A DNA stretch of 64,000 bases, taken from assembly GCF_014230145.1 (NCBI RefSeq), contig NZ_JACHVC010000012.1, positions 1,183,001 through 1,247,000 on the forward strand. The letters run 5' to 3'. The translations under genes were made by a program, and so were the position numbers. Below, piece by piece: positions 1 through 8,516 of this stretch. The notes under the pieces are model-generated. The model saw only the letters and a list, made by a program, of their open reading frames with translations, was not told where the DNA came from and ran no database searches. Source of the stretch: Pelagicoccus albus. Lineage in GTDB: Bacteria > Verrucomicrobiota > Verrucomicrobiia > Opitutales > Opitutaceae. Position 1 is the stretch's first letter; every line of letters begins with the position of its first letter.

Positions 1-1
1 C

Positions 2-2128
2 GCTCTCGTGGAAGCAGAGCCGCCGGTTCTTCAGCCAATCGAAAATCCGAGCATGGATGAGATTGAGGAAGGAAGCACTTTGGTTGGGCTCGATATAGAC
101 GCCGGTTTGACTCCTATTCAACGTTTGTCAGTGGCAGTGGAGACCAGCAATTCCGACCTATTGCCGGAAGGTTCGATTGAAGTTCTATTCAATGGTGAGG
201 CTTGGACGTTGGTCGTCACTCCGGTCGATGGCGTTCTGGGCTCAAGTGAGGTGACTGTAACGGTTAGCGATGGCGAATCCGTATCCACTCAAACATTCAC
301 CTATGCCGTGAGTGAAGAATTGCCGCCTGCAGTGGATAGTCCTGTAGTGGACTCTTTGGCTCCGACAAATGCGGTCGCGGGAGAAGAAATCTATTACCTG
401 ATAGAAACGGTTGCCGGCACAGAGGGAGCGTCGGTCGTGATCACTCCGGTAAGTGAGATCCCGGCTTGGATGACTTTCGTGGACAATGGTGATGGGACGG
501 CTTCATTGACCGGAACGCCTTCAGCCGATCTGCTAGACGAAGAAGGACTTGGTCCGCAGCTTGACTTCAGGTTTACGGTGACTGATTCGGCGGGTGGCGT
601 CGCAGAGCATGCGTTCTCGGTCATTGTCAGCGAAACGGAATTGATACCGCTTCCGGACTTGGAAGACTTCGAGATGCCTGACGCGATCGTGGGGCAGTCC
701 TATTCAGTAACCTTACGCTATGATTCCCTGGATTGGGCTGGCTTCACCGTGAGCGCCGAAAATTTACCTGCATGGCTGAGCTTGCAGGACAACGGGGATG
801 GCTCGATCACCCTGATTGGAACTCCCGAGCTTTCCGATGTAGAGAATTCTGTATTTAGAATGGTTATACAGGATGAGTTTGGTCAGAGCAAGATGGAGGA
901 GATCAGCTTGCTGGTTGCCGAGGAGCTGGTCATCGATGTCGTTGATTCGATTGAAACGCGGCAAGATACAACTACCTCAGTCGTTTTGACCATCGAGGGC
1001 GATGACTCGAATCAAGGTGAGCTTACCATCACCAGCGACAACGAGGATCTACTTCCGACTACCGGTCTGAGACTCACCGGTTCAGGATCGCAACGCATCT
1101 TGTCGATCACTCCAGTTGCAGGTGAAATCGGAACTGCTACTCTTACCCTGAGCTATACCTTGGATGGCAGGACGGTGACCGAAACGATCTTGGTAACTGT
1201 CAATGCAGTGGATAAGCCGGTTGTGGTGAATAACGAGTTGCCGATCGTGACCCGACCAGTAGGTGAAGCAACTTTGGTATACGATTTGAGCGCAGTGTTT
1301 GGAGGTACGAACGAAGAGGTTACTTATGAAGTGGTCTCGGTCTCAGATAGCCTACTTGTCACTTCGGCGGTGATTGAGGATGGACGTTTGGTAGTGACCT
1401 TAGCGGGCGATCGAGCTGGTTTGGCAGAAGTGCAAGTTGTCGCTTCCACGATCGGAGCAGCAAGCGGTACTGTTTTGACTGCGAGTAGTTCCCTCAGATT
1501 TAATATTGTGCCAAGCACGACCGTTTCTGGGCCATTCTTCACCCGCGATTCCGCAGGGCGAAGCTTTGCGAACTTCTATGTCGAGTTGGATGCGACTGTT
1601 AATCAATCCGTATCGGTCGATTTCGCGACGCTCGAAGGAAGTGCCGTAGCCGGCGTTGATTATCTAGCTACTTCCGGCACGGTGATCATTCCTGCTGGCT
1701 CATCGAGTGGAATGATTTCTATACAGATGTTGAAGTACAACTTCCGCGATGAGCTGACTTTCGGTATCTCTCTGGGCAAGAGTCTTGGAACTAGTATCGG
1801 AGATACTGATACCGGAGAAGTTGAGATCCCAGTGGATCACGTTCTCCTCTATAACCTGAACGAAAATGCGAGCACGGTCCAGATTGAGCTACGTTTGAGT
1901 TTCTTCGGTTATACCTCTTATCAAATCGGTGATTCGCAGTCAGCGGAGGAGGACAGTGCTTTTGCGACGCTAGCAGTTCGTAGCGCATCCACTGAAAGTG
2001 TATCCTTTGCGGATACTGCGAGAGTTGGGACTATCGGTCAGGGCTTGGTAGAATCTGTTTCCTTGTCGAAGGGATCGAGACTCCTGGCAGCGACTTCCTT
2101 GGAAGCTCTTTCTGCACCAACTCTCTAG
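2..2128 (+). CDS. Large Ig-like/Calx-beta surface protein, C-terminal part (5' truncated by window edge)
   Basis: The reading frame is open to the left edge, so the true start lies outside the window; a GTG at 8 is the first in-window start codon but is unlikely to be real. About 706 residues are visible, almost all beta-rich, acidic and Thr/Val/Ser-rich. Two putative-Ig (He_PIG-like) modules carry the pattern PAW-[ML]-x-[FL]-x-DNGDG-x-(2-3)-L-x-GTP at about residues 155-175 and 255-275. A Calx-beta-like module with VDFATLEGSAVAGVDYLATS lies at about 535-555. No catalytic domain is visible in this part. It is probably a secreted or cell-surface adhesin or polysaccharide-binding protein. The C-terminus has no recognisable sorting signal. 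The domain type is fairly secure; the biological role is inference. Confidence 0.75.
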   Translation, partial: ALVEAEPPVLQPIENPSMDEIEEGSTLVGLDIDAGLTPIQRLSVAVETSNSDLLPEGSIEVLFNGEAWTLVVTPVDGVLGSSEVTVTVSDGESVSTQTFTYAVSEELPPAVDSPVVDSLAPTNAVAGEEIYYLIETVAGTEGASVVITPVSEIPAWMTFVDNGDGTASLTGTPSADLLDEEGLGPQLDFRFTVTDSAGGVAEHAFSVIVSETELIPLPDLEDFEMPDAIVGQSYSVTLRYDSLDWAGFTVSAENLPAWLSLQDNGDGSITLIGTPELSDVENSVFRMVIQDEFGQSKMEEISLLVAEELVIDVVDSIETRQDTTTSVVLTIEGDDSNQGELTITSDNEDLLPTTGLRLTGSGSQRILSITPVAGEIGTATLTLSYTLDGRTVTETILVTVNAVDKPVVVNNELPIVTRPVGEATLVYDLSAVFGGTNEEVTYEVVSVSDSLLVTSAVIEDGRLVVTLAGDRAGLAEVQVVASTIGAASGTVLTASSSLRFNIVPSTTVSGPFFTRDSAGRSFANFYVELDATVNQSVSVDFATLEGSAVAGVDYLATSGTVIIPAGSSSGMISIQMLKYNFRDELTFGISLGKSLGTSIGDTDTGEVEIPVDHVLLYNLNENASTVQIELRLSFFGYTSYQIGDSQSAEEDSAFATLAVRSASTESVSFADTARVGTIGQGLVESVSLSKGSRLLAATSLEALSAPTL

Positions 2129-2254
2129 TAAGGTGTTGTTATGTCTTTCGCTTGGTTCGCCAAGGAGAGAATAGGAAATATAATTGGAGTTCGAGTGGCG
2201 TGAATCTAGCTGGGTGGTTAGCCTCAGTTTACTAGCCTTTTGCCTCGCCTGAAA

Positions 2255-3967
2255 ATGACCTCCGACCTGTTTTGCCGCTCCGCATTCCGATTTTTCAACC
2301 GCTCCCTGTTAGCTGCATTTATCTGGGCAGTTGCTACAGTTTCACCGACTTGGGGGCAGGTTGAGCAGGAAGTCGAACCGGCTTTAAGCGCCGAATCGAT
2401 TGCGAGCGCCGCAGAGGTGCTTGGGTTGAGCTATGATGAGGCCGAGTTGGAACTAATGCGTGAAGATGTGTCGGGGCGCCTAAGCGATTACGAACGGATT
2501 CGAGCCATCGCTTTAGACAACGCGATTCCTCCAGCTCTCGTTTTTAACCCATTGCCCGAAGGCTTTGTAATGCCTTCGGGACCCTCTGAGCTCAGCTGGG
2601 TACAGTCGGAAGAGGTATTGGTGCCTGACGACAATAATGAATTGGCTTTTTATACGGTTGCGGAACTGGGCGAGTTGCTGCGGACGCGGAAGATTACATC
2701 GCTCGAATTGACGGAGTTCTTTTTGGACCGCTTGAAGAAGCATGATCCCGCTTTGCAGTGCGTGATCACATTGACGGAAGAAAGGGCTTTAGCTCAAGCC
2801 AGCCGGGCGGACGCAGAAATCGCTGCTGGCGATTACAGGGGGCCGTTGCACGGGATTCCTTATGGAGCGAAAGATCTTTTGGCTGTGCCCGGTTATCCGA
2901 CCACTTGGGGAGCGAAGCCATTTGAGCACCAGGAGCGGGAGGAGCTCGCCACCGTGATAGAGAAGCTTGATGAAGCGGGAGCCGTGCTAGTTGCCAAGCT
3001 GACAATGGGAGCCCTCGCTTGGGGGGATGTCTGGTATGGGGGCAAGACCAAGAATCCGTGGGATCTGGAGCAAGGTTCCTCTGGATCGTCTGCAGGTCCG
3101 GCCTCGGCTACTGCGGCGGGCTTGGTGCCATTTGCTATCGGAACGGAGACTTGGGGTTCCATTGTATCGCCTTCCAATCGCTGCGGAGTAACGGGACTGA
3201 GGCCGACTTTTGGGCGAGTCAGTCGCTACGGGGCGATGGCTTTGAGCTGGAGCATGGATAAGATCGGCCCGATGGCTCGCAGCGTAGAGGACTGTGCTCT
3301 TGTTTTCTCCGTTATCCAAGGAGTGGATACCAAAGATGCTTCGACGTTCGAAGCTCCCTTCTCTTACAGCGATGATCCGATCGATCTGTCGAAGGTGAGG
3401 TTCGGTTTTGTGGAAGCGGAGTTTGAAAAGGAGCGGGAAGGGAAGGAGCAGGATCTAGCGACGCTGGATAAATTGCGTGAGCTGGGAGCCAAATTCGAAG
3501 CGGTCACGCTGCCCTCGTCGCTCCCGACGCGGGCCTTATCTCTTATTTTTACGGTAGAAGCCGCGACTGCCTTCGATGAGCTTACCCTTTCTAACCAAGA
3601 TGACGAGCTCGTCCGTCAGACCGAAAACGCTTATCCAAATGTTTTCCGTGCGGCTCGTTTGATTCCGGCGGTGGAGTACTTGAAGGCAAACCGTTTGCGG
3701 CAGGTTTTGATTCAGGAAATGGATACGCTGATGCAGGAAATCGACGTGTTGGTGAGTCCTAGTTTTGGAAGCGATCAGCTTTTGATGACTAACCTCACAG
3801 GGCATCCGTGCGTAGTGCTTCCGAATGGATTCGATGAGTCCGGGCATCCTAAAAGCATCACTTTTGTCGGGAAATTGTTCGACGAAGAGACGCTATTATC
3901 GGTGGCGGCTGCGTATCAGGAGTCTACCGATTTTCACCAAAAGCATCCGGCACCGTTTCTGGATTGA
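2255..3967 (+). CDS. Secreted amidase-signature family hydrolase
   Basis: 570 residues from ATG 2255; an in-frame TTG at 2240 is less likely because the ATG directly precedes a classical signal peptide (basic start, hydrophobic AAFIWAVATV, cleavage near TWGQ). The catalytic domain is an amidase-signature (GatA/FAAH-like) fold with Lys206 in YGAKDLLA, cis-Ser278 in GSSAGPAS and nucleophile Ser302 in GTETWGSIVSPS. The 24-residue spacing between the two serines matches the family. The enzyme should hydrolyse an amide bond outside the cytoplasm. A roughly 110-residue N-terminal extension of unknown function precedes the domain. It is not GatA itself: it is exported and no gatB or gatC is adjacent. 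The substrate is unknown. The neighbouring TonB receptor begins 472 bp downstream. Confidence 0.88.
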   Translation: MTSDLFCRSAFRFFNRSLLAAFIWAVATVSPTWGQVEQEVEPALSAESIASAAEVLGLSYDEAELELMREDVSGRLSDYERIRAIALDNAIPPALVFNPLPEGFVMPSGPSELSWVQSEEVLVPDDNNELAFYTVAELGELLRTRKITSLELTEFFLDRLKKHDPALQCVITLTEERALAQASRADAEIAAGDYRGPLHGIPYGAKDLLAVPGYPTTWGAKPFEHQEREELATVIEKLDEAGAVLVAKLTMGALAWGDVWYGGKTKNPWDLEQGSSGSSAGPASATAAGLVPFAIGTETWGSIVSPSNRCGVTGLRPTFGRVSRYGAMALSWSMDKIGPMARSVEDCALVFSVIQGVDTKDASTFEAPFSYSDDPIDLSKVRFGFVEAEFEKEREGKEQDLATLDKLRELGAKFEAVTLPSSLPTRALSLIFTVEAATAFDELTLSNQDDELVRQTENAYPNVFRAARLIPAVEYLKANRLRQVLIQEMDTLMQEIDVLVSPSFGSDQLLMTNLTGHPCVVLPNGFDESGHPKSITFVGKLFDEETLLSVAAAYQESTDFHQKHPAPFLD

Positions 3968-4047
3968 ATAGAGTTCTTAGTTGTATCGATATAGGGAATA
4001 CCGGCACGAAATAGGTCTAGTTTTCGACGATTCGGCTGACAAAATTC

Positions 4048-4067
4048 CATAAGCATGCGAGCTTATG
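4048..4067. promoter_or_regulatory. Inverted repeat CATAAGC-N6-GCTTATG
   Basis: Perfect 7-bp arms with a 6-nt loop lie 81 bp after the amidase stop codon. No T-run follows on either strand, so an operator or RNA hairpin is more likely than an intrinsic terminator. The function is not known. Confidence 0.35.
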
Positions 4068-4303
4068 AGGATTAGGTTGATCGGATTCTTGCCGATTTTC
4101 CACACTGGTGTGGGGCTGTTGCAATAACGATAAATCATCTGCGGATGGTTTTGTTATATCGAATGTCATAATACGATATTCACCCGAACGGGGGATTGAG
4201 GAGTTTGGCTTGGACTGGTATTGTAGCTCCATCATACCCCAATCCCCTTTGTCGCACCCATACCACACCTAAGTTCCCCCATTTCCCCCGTTCCCGGCCG
4301 TGA

Positions 4304-4336
4304 GGCTCTGATTTACCGTACCTAAAAGTCAGAGCC
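4304..4336. promoter_or_regulatory. Inverted repeat GGCTCTGA-N17-TCAGAGCC in receptor leader
   Basis: Perfect 8-bp arms (4304-4311 and 4329-4336) lie about 105 bp upstream of the TonB-receptor ATG. It could be a leader stem-loop or a wide operator. There is no following U-run. Confidence 0.4.
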
Positions 4337-4439
4337 ACTGCGTCTCTAAACGGGTCTCTACCAACTGTCACGCTGATGTCTGTATTCAGGCCTTTCGGCG
4401 GAAATTACCCTCAAAAGATCAACACCAAACTCACAAACT

Positions 4440-7400
4440 ATGATGAGTAGATTCAAAACTAAGAATAGACGCAGAACCTCCTCGTTGCCGAGCTACCTCG
4501 CATGTCTAGGCGTTCTTTCCGTTGCTCCCGCTACCCTATTCGCGCAAGTGCCGGCCTTGGGAGAAACGGACGAAGAAGAAGAGGAAGAAGTATTCGAGCT
4601 TTCTCCATTCGAAGTGTCTGGCGAAGACGTAGTTGGCTATATGGCTACCTCGTCCCTTGCTGGTTCCCGACTCAACACGGAACTTCGAGATATCGCTGCT
4701 GCGGTCCAGGCTATTACCCCCGAGTTCATGAAGGACATCGGCGCCAACGATCTGCAGAAGCTTCTCGTTTACACGACCAATACTGAAATTGCTGGTATCG
4801 AAGGAAACTTTTACGGCGGCGACGCGTGGGATAAGGGCCACGCTCGTGACATGCTGATCGAACCGCACCGCACCACGCGTATCCGTGGTTTGAATAGCGC
4901 TGACATCACCAGAGACTTTTTCCCTTCTGACATTCCTATCGATTGGTACAGCTTGTCTCGAGTAGATATCAGCCGTGGTCCAAACTCGATTCTCTTCGGA
5001 TTGGGCAGTCCCGCGGGTCTGATCAACAACACGCTCAAGACTCCGGTCATGGGTGAAAGCAGCAAAACCTTTGAGGTGCGTGTCGACAACTATGGTTCGG
5101 TTCGTACTTCGGTTGACATTGATCAGACGATCATCCCGGGCGAGTTGGGCGTTAGAGTATCTGCCCTTAATAACAACGGAAAATTCCGTCAGGAAGGCAC
5201 TTTCAATGACGACCGTCGCATTTTTGCGGCGATTCGCTGGCAGCCAAAGACAGGTGATGGAATCTTCACCCAGATTGATGCCAACGGCGAGTGGGGCCGA
5301 ATCGATGCCAACCGTCCGATGGCCAATACTCCAGCGGACTTCCTTTCGAACTGGTACGGAGCGACAAATCGCAATCTTGTATTGAATGATGAATACTGGA
5401 CTGATCCGGGCGATGCGGAAGGCCTCGATGGCTTCGCTGCACACGAAGCAGTCTATGGCGCTCAATCTATTGGTGGACAGCTTTGGGATGACCATCCGGT
5501 GTCATTTTACTCCGATCCTACAAGTTCCGCTGTAGGTGGTGCAAACATGCCTGACGCGATGATGCTTCGCGGTTGGATGAACGTCAATGGCGGCGGCTGG
5601 GGTAGCTATGTCGGCCTGACGAATCCAAACTGGGAACTCTGGAACCCGAATCACGAGAAAAACTCGGCGGCGTACTATGCTGGTAATTCGGTCATGACGG
5701 GTATCATCAATGACTACGAATCCCTAACCGGAAACACCTTCTCTGGTTTTGGACAAGGACTCTGGCCAACCCAGATGATCATCGATGGACCAATCGCAGA
5801 ATTGGTACGAGAACAGAATTTCGTAGGGCCAAACAAGTCCGAGTTCAACAACTTCGAGACTTTCAACGTTGTGGCAACCCAGACCTATTTCGACAATCGC
5901 TTGGGTTGGAATGTAGCTTACAATAAGCAAGACTATCGCTCTGGATACACCAATGAGATGGAAGGTCTATGGGGAGGAAACATCATCTCCATCGACATCA
6001 ACGAATCGTTGCGTAACGGCGAGGGAGACAACCCTAACGTGGGACGCCTGTTCACCATCGGCGAAGGTCGCGGAGGTATCTACCAAAAAACTCGTGAAAA
6101 CTGGCGTGCCACCGTGTTTGGCGAAGTAAACGCAGAGGACTTCCTCGAGTCGGACAGCACTCTCGCCACCATCCTGGGTAAGCACACCTTTACCGGAGTT
6201 GTATCCTCTCAGAAATACGAAAACTTCGATCGCAGCTTTGCCCTCTATCGTTGGGATGAACCATTCAGCGAAGCGCTAAATTGGGGCTCACCTGGCTATG
6301 CAACTTGGAGAGGTATTCACTACTTGAGCGACAGCATGCTCGACACCACTTCCATGGACCAGATCACCGGTCTGTCAGGTGTAACTGTCATGCAGAATCC
6401 AGAGATGTATCAAACTGTTTTGGGTACCACTCAAGACGATGAAGGAGCTTGGTCTTGGGGGCTTAACGACTACGGACTCTTGTCCTACAAGACCGATCTC
6501 GACAAGCTCTATGACGGAGCTAGCCAAGGCTACGACACCACTGACTCCAAGGTTTTTGTTTGGCAGGGCGATATGCTGAATGGAGCGATCGTGCCGATCT
6601 TCGGATGGCGCGAGGACGAGTATGAGCGTTGGAACAAGCCTTCTCCTTCCGTGATCGACGGAATGGAATACGGACGCGTTCCAGGCTACAACAACGTTGT
6701 TCCTTACAGTGAAAACTGGGTCTACGACGCTGACCGCAGAGCTCCTATCTTGGCTAAGGCTCAACGCCGTAGCTGGAGTGTCGCTCTCCACGGTAAAGAG
6801 TTGATGGAAATGTTTGGTGGCGAACTGCCAAAGGGCATGGACATCACCTTGCTCTACAACGATTCCAGCAGCTTCCGTCCTTCAGACGTAGCTAGTGACG
6901 TCTACGGTCGCCAAGAGGCTAATCCATCTGGAGAGACTGAAGACTTGAGTCTCTTGGTTTCCGCGTTCGAAGATAAGCTTTCGCTCCGCGTCACCAAGTA
7001 TAAGACCTTGCAGCAGAACACTCCGTTTATCGGTGATGCTCCAGCCTTCAACCGAAACAAGGCTATCTTGGGTCGTGTTATGGACGGTATGATGTGGGAA
7101 ATCGCTCCGCAGTGGGGTGGCTTGCCATCAGAGGGAGGAACTCCTGCAGCGGACCGTTACCAGCCAACTCCTGAATGGTTGGTTAACAAGTGGATGTTTG
7201 GGGAAGGTAACTATGATTCCACTATCGCCAATGAGCCGCTTCCAGCAGACTGGCGGGACAATCCAGATATCATGAACCAGCCACTGCGTATTCGTGCCTC
7301 GGCGGTTCCAGGTTCTGCGACTTACGTAGCTCAGGGTGATATCAATCCTGATCTCGATCTTGCTTATGTTGCACCTCCTCTAAGCGACGAAGAAATCGCT

Positions 7401-8282
7401 TACCGTTCAGAGTGGTTCCGAGCGCGTACCGATGCTGAGTGGTCACGTCCAGTTGACCAAACTTTTTGGGATGCGATGAACTTTGAACGAATCGAAGCGG
7501 CTTGGGGTGGTTTCTGGGAAATTTCCGCATGGGAAGTACCTGACTCCTCTCGCAGCTTGAACGATCTGGAGTCCACTGGTATCGAGTACGAAATCACCGC
7601 GAATCCAGCTCCAAACTGGCGTATCTCCTTCAATGCTTCCAAGGCTGAGGCCGTTCGGTCAAACGTTCTGAACTCCTGGACCGAGTACATTGAGAGTAGC
7701 ATGGATTTCTGGTTCGATGGCGGGTACTCACTCTATGACACACCTGCCATGGACTACTGGTCCTTTCAAGGCTTCTACGACATCCCCGAATCTCCAGGTG
7801 TTGAATTGGGCGGATCCGGTCGTCTCGGAACTGGTTACGGCGCGGACATCCTCGCTAAGTACTACCAAGCCCGCGCTACCGAGCAGCAGCTCGTAAACGA
7901 ACTCAGAGAGTGGCACTTCAACATGGTCACCAACTACACCTTCGCGGACGGCAAGTTCAAGGGCTTGGGTCTGGGCGGTGCTTATCGTTGGATGAGCGAG
8001 TCTAACCTAGGCTACTATCCTAAGTTCGACGCGGACGCCAACGCTTGGGTCAACGATCTCAACAACCCAATCAAGGGCTCTTCTGAAGACTACGTTGACG
8101 CATGGGTTTCCTACGAAAAGGATCTCGGCAACGGTAAGACTTGGTCGATTCAGCTGAACGTCTATGACATCTTCGCTCAGGATGAACTGATTCCAGTGCA
8201 GGCGAATCCAGACGGAACCATCGCCCAGGTGCGTATCCCAGGTGAAACCTCTTGGGCTATCACCAACACCATCCGTTTCTAA
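4440..8282 (+). CDS. TonB-dependent outer-membrane receptor
   Basis: 1,280 residues, long for a TonB receptor but normal for Opitutales homologues. It has a signal peptide (basic KTKNRRR, hydrophobic stretch, cleavage near LFAQ), an acidic linker of consecutive Glu, then the FELSPFEVSG motif. The plug domain spans about residues 60-200 (LAGSRLNTELRDIAAAVQAI; later RGPNSILFGLGSPAGLINN). The rest is a 22-strand barrel rich in aromatic residues, ending in Phe (NTIRF), as needed for BAM-dependent insertion. It should import a large substrate, probably an oligosaccharide, across the outer membrane using TonB energy. The neighbours are glycan-active enzymes and no SusD-like partner is present, which fits Verrucomicrobiota rather than Bacteroidota. 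ATG codons lie at both 4440 and 4443. Substrate assignment is inference from context. Confidence 0.93.
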   Translation: MMSRFKTKNRRRTSSLPSYLACLGVLSVAPATLFAQVPALGETDEEEEEEVFELSPFEVSGEDVVGYMATSSLAGSRLNTELRDIAAAVQAITPEFMKDIGANDLQKLLVYTTNTEIAGIEGNFYGGDAWDKGHARDMLIEPHRTTRIRGLNSADITRDFFPSDIPIDWYSLSRVDISRGPNSILFGLGSPAGLINNTLKTPVMGESSKTFEVRVDNYGSVRTSVDIDQTIIPGELGVRVSALNNNGKFRQEGTFNDDRRIFAAIRWQPKTGDGIFTQIDANGEWGRIDANRPMANTPADFLSNWYGATNRNLVLNDEYWTDPGDAEGLDGFAAHEAVYGAQSIGGQLWDDHPVSFYSDPTSSAVGGANMPDAMMLRGWMNVNGGGWGSYVGLTNPNWELWNPNHEKNSAAYYAGNSVMTGIINDYESLTGNTFSGFGQGLWPTQMIIDGPIAELVREQNFVGPNKSEFNNFETFNVVATQTYFDNRLGWNVAYNKQDYRSGYTNEMEGLWGGNIISIDINESLRNGEGDNPNVGRLFTIGEGRGGIYQKTRENWRATVFGEVNAEDFLESDSTLATILGKHTFTGVVSSQKYENFDRSFALYRWDEPFSEALNWGSPGYATWRGIHYLSDSMLDTTSMDQITGLSGVTVMQNPEMYQTVLGTTQDDEGAWSWGLNDYGLLSYKTDLDKLYDGASQGYDTTDSKVFVWQGDMLNGAIVPIFGWREDEYERWNKPSPSVIDGMEYGRVPGYNNVVPYSENWVYDADRRAPILAKAQRRSWSVALHGKELMEMFGGELPKGMDITLLYNDSSSFRPSDVASDVYGRQEANPSGETEDLSLLVSAFEDKLSLRVTKYKTLQQNTPFIGDAPAFNRNKAILGRVMDGMMWEIAPQWGGLPSEGGTPAADRYQPTPEWLVNKWMFGEGNYDSTIANEPLPADWRDNPDIMNQPLRIRASAVPGSATYVAQGDINPDLDLAYVAPPLSDEEIAYRSEWFRARTDAEWSRPVDQTFWDAMNFERIEAAWGGFWEISAWEVPDSSRSLNDLESTGIEYEITANPAPNWRISFNASKAEAVRSNVLNSWTEYIESSMDFWFDGGYSLYDTPAMDYWSFQGFYDIPESPGVELGGSGRLGTGYGADILAKYYQARATEQQLVNELREWHFNMVTNYTFADGKFKGLGLGGAYRWMSESNLGYYPKFDADANAWVNDLNNPIKGSSEDYVDAWVSYEKDLGNGKTWSIQLNVYDIFAQDELIPVQANPDGTIAQVRIPGETSWAITNTIRF

Positions 8283-8319
8283 GCTTCCTAGGCTAAGTTT
8301 CATGTAGCTTTGCAAATCA

Positions 8320-8352
8320 GCGGGGCGTCCTGCAGGACGCCTCGCTTTTTTT
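8320..8352 (+). terminator. Intrinsic terminator of the TonB receptor gene
   Basis: A 13-bp stem with one G-U pair (GCGGGGCGTCCTG / CAGGACGCCTCGC) is followed by T7, 38 bp after the stop codon. Confidence 0.85.
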
Positions 8353-8455
8353 GAGGCGTTCGCTGGCTGATCCATCTTTCTAGATCCGCCAGCGAACTCC
8401 TTCGAGCCAAATGGTTCGCTTTCTGGTTCGCGGTTAAAAGAGGCGATATGTTCGT

Positions 8456-8478
8456 AACCATATTGTAGTTATATGGTT
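8456..8478. promoter_or_regulatory. Operator-like palindrome AACCATAT-N7-ATATGGTT
   Basis: Perfect 8-bp arms separated by 7 nt end 38 bp before the ATG at 8517. This size and position suit binding of a dimeric repressor or activator controlling the modular hydrolase. No regulator can be assigned from sequence alone. A LacI-type protein is encoded at 24474-25547, but linking the two would be a guess. Confidence 0.5.
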
Positions 8479-8516
8479 GATACGGATGTCTTAACGCCCA
8501 CCGCCCTCCTAGAACT

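Larger units (their letters stand above)
3968..4439. other. 472-bp intergenic region upstream of the TonB receptor gene
   Basis: No credible gene is present: open frames here are short and biased like shadows. The region holds two perfect inverted repeats (4048-4067 and 4304-4336) and a C-rich tract near 4274-4290. It probably carries the promoter and a long leader of the receptor gene, but no convincing -35/-10 pair could be chosen. A TGTCACG at about 4367 resembles half of the ECF-type box seen at 41697-41794, but the second half (GCAC at 16 nt) is absent. Confidence 0.5.

Noticed and set aside
4367-4393. Third ECF-type promoter before the TonB receptor (TGTCACG)
   Set aside because: Only the upstream box matches; GGCC stands where GCAC is expected.
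4536-5495. 319-codon frame antisense to the TonB receptor gene
   Set aside because: It lies wholly inside a clear 1,280-residue receptor gene and its product has no family features; it is a codon-bias shadow.
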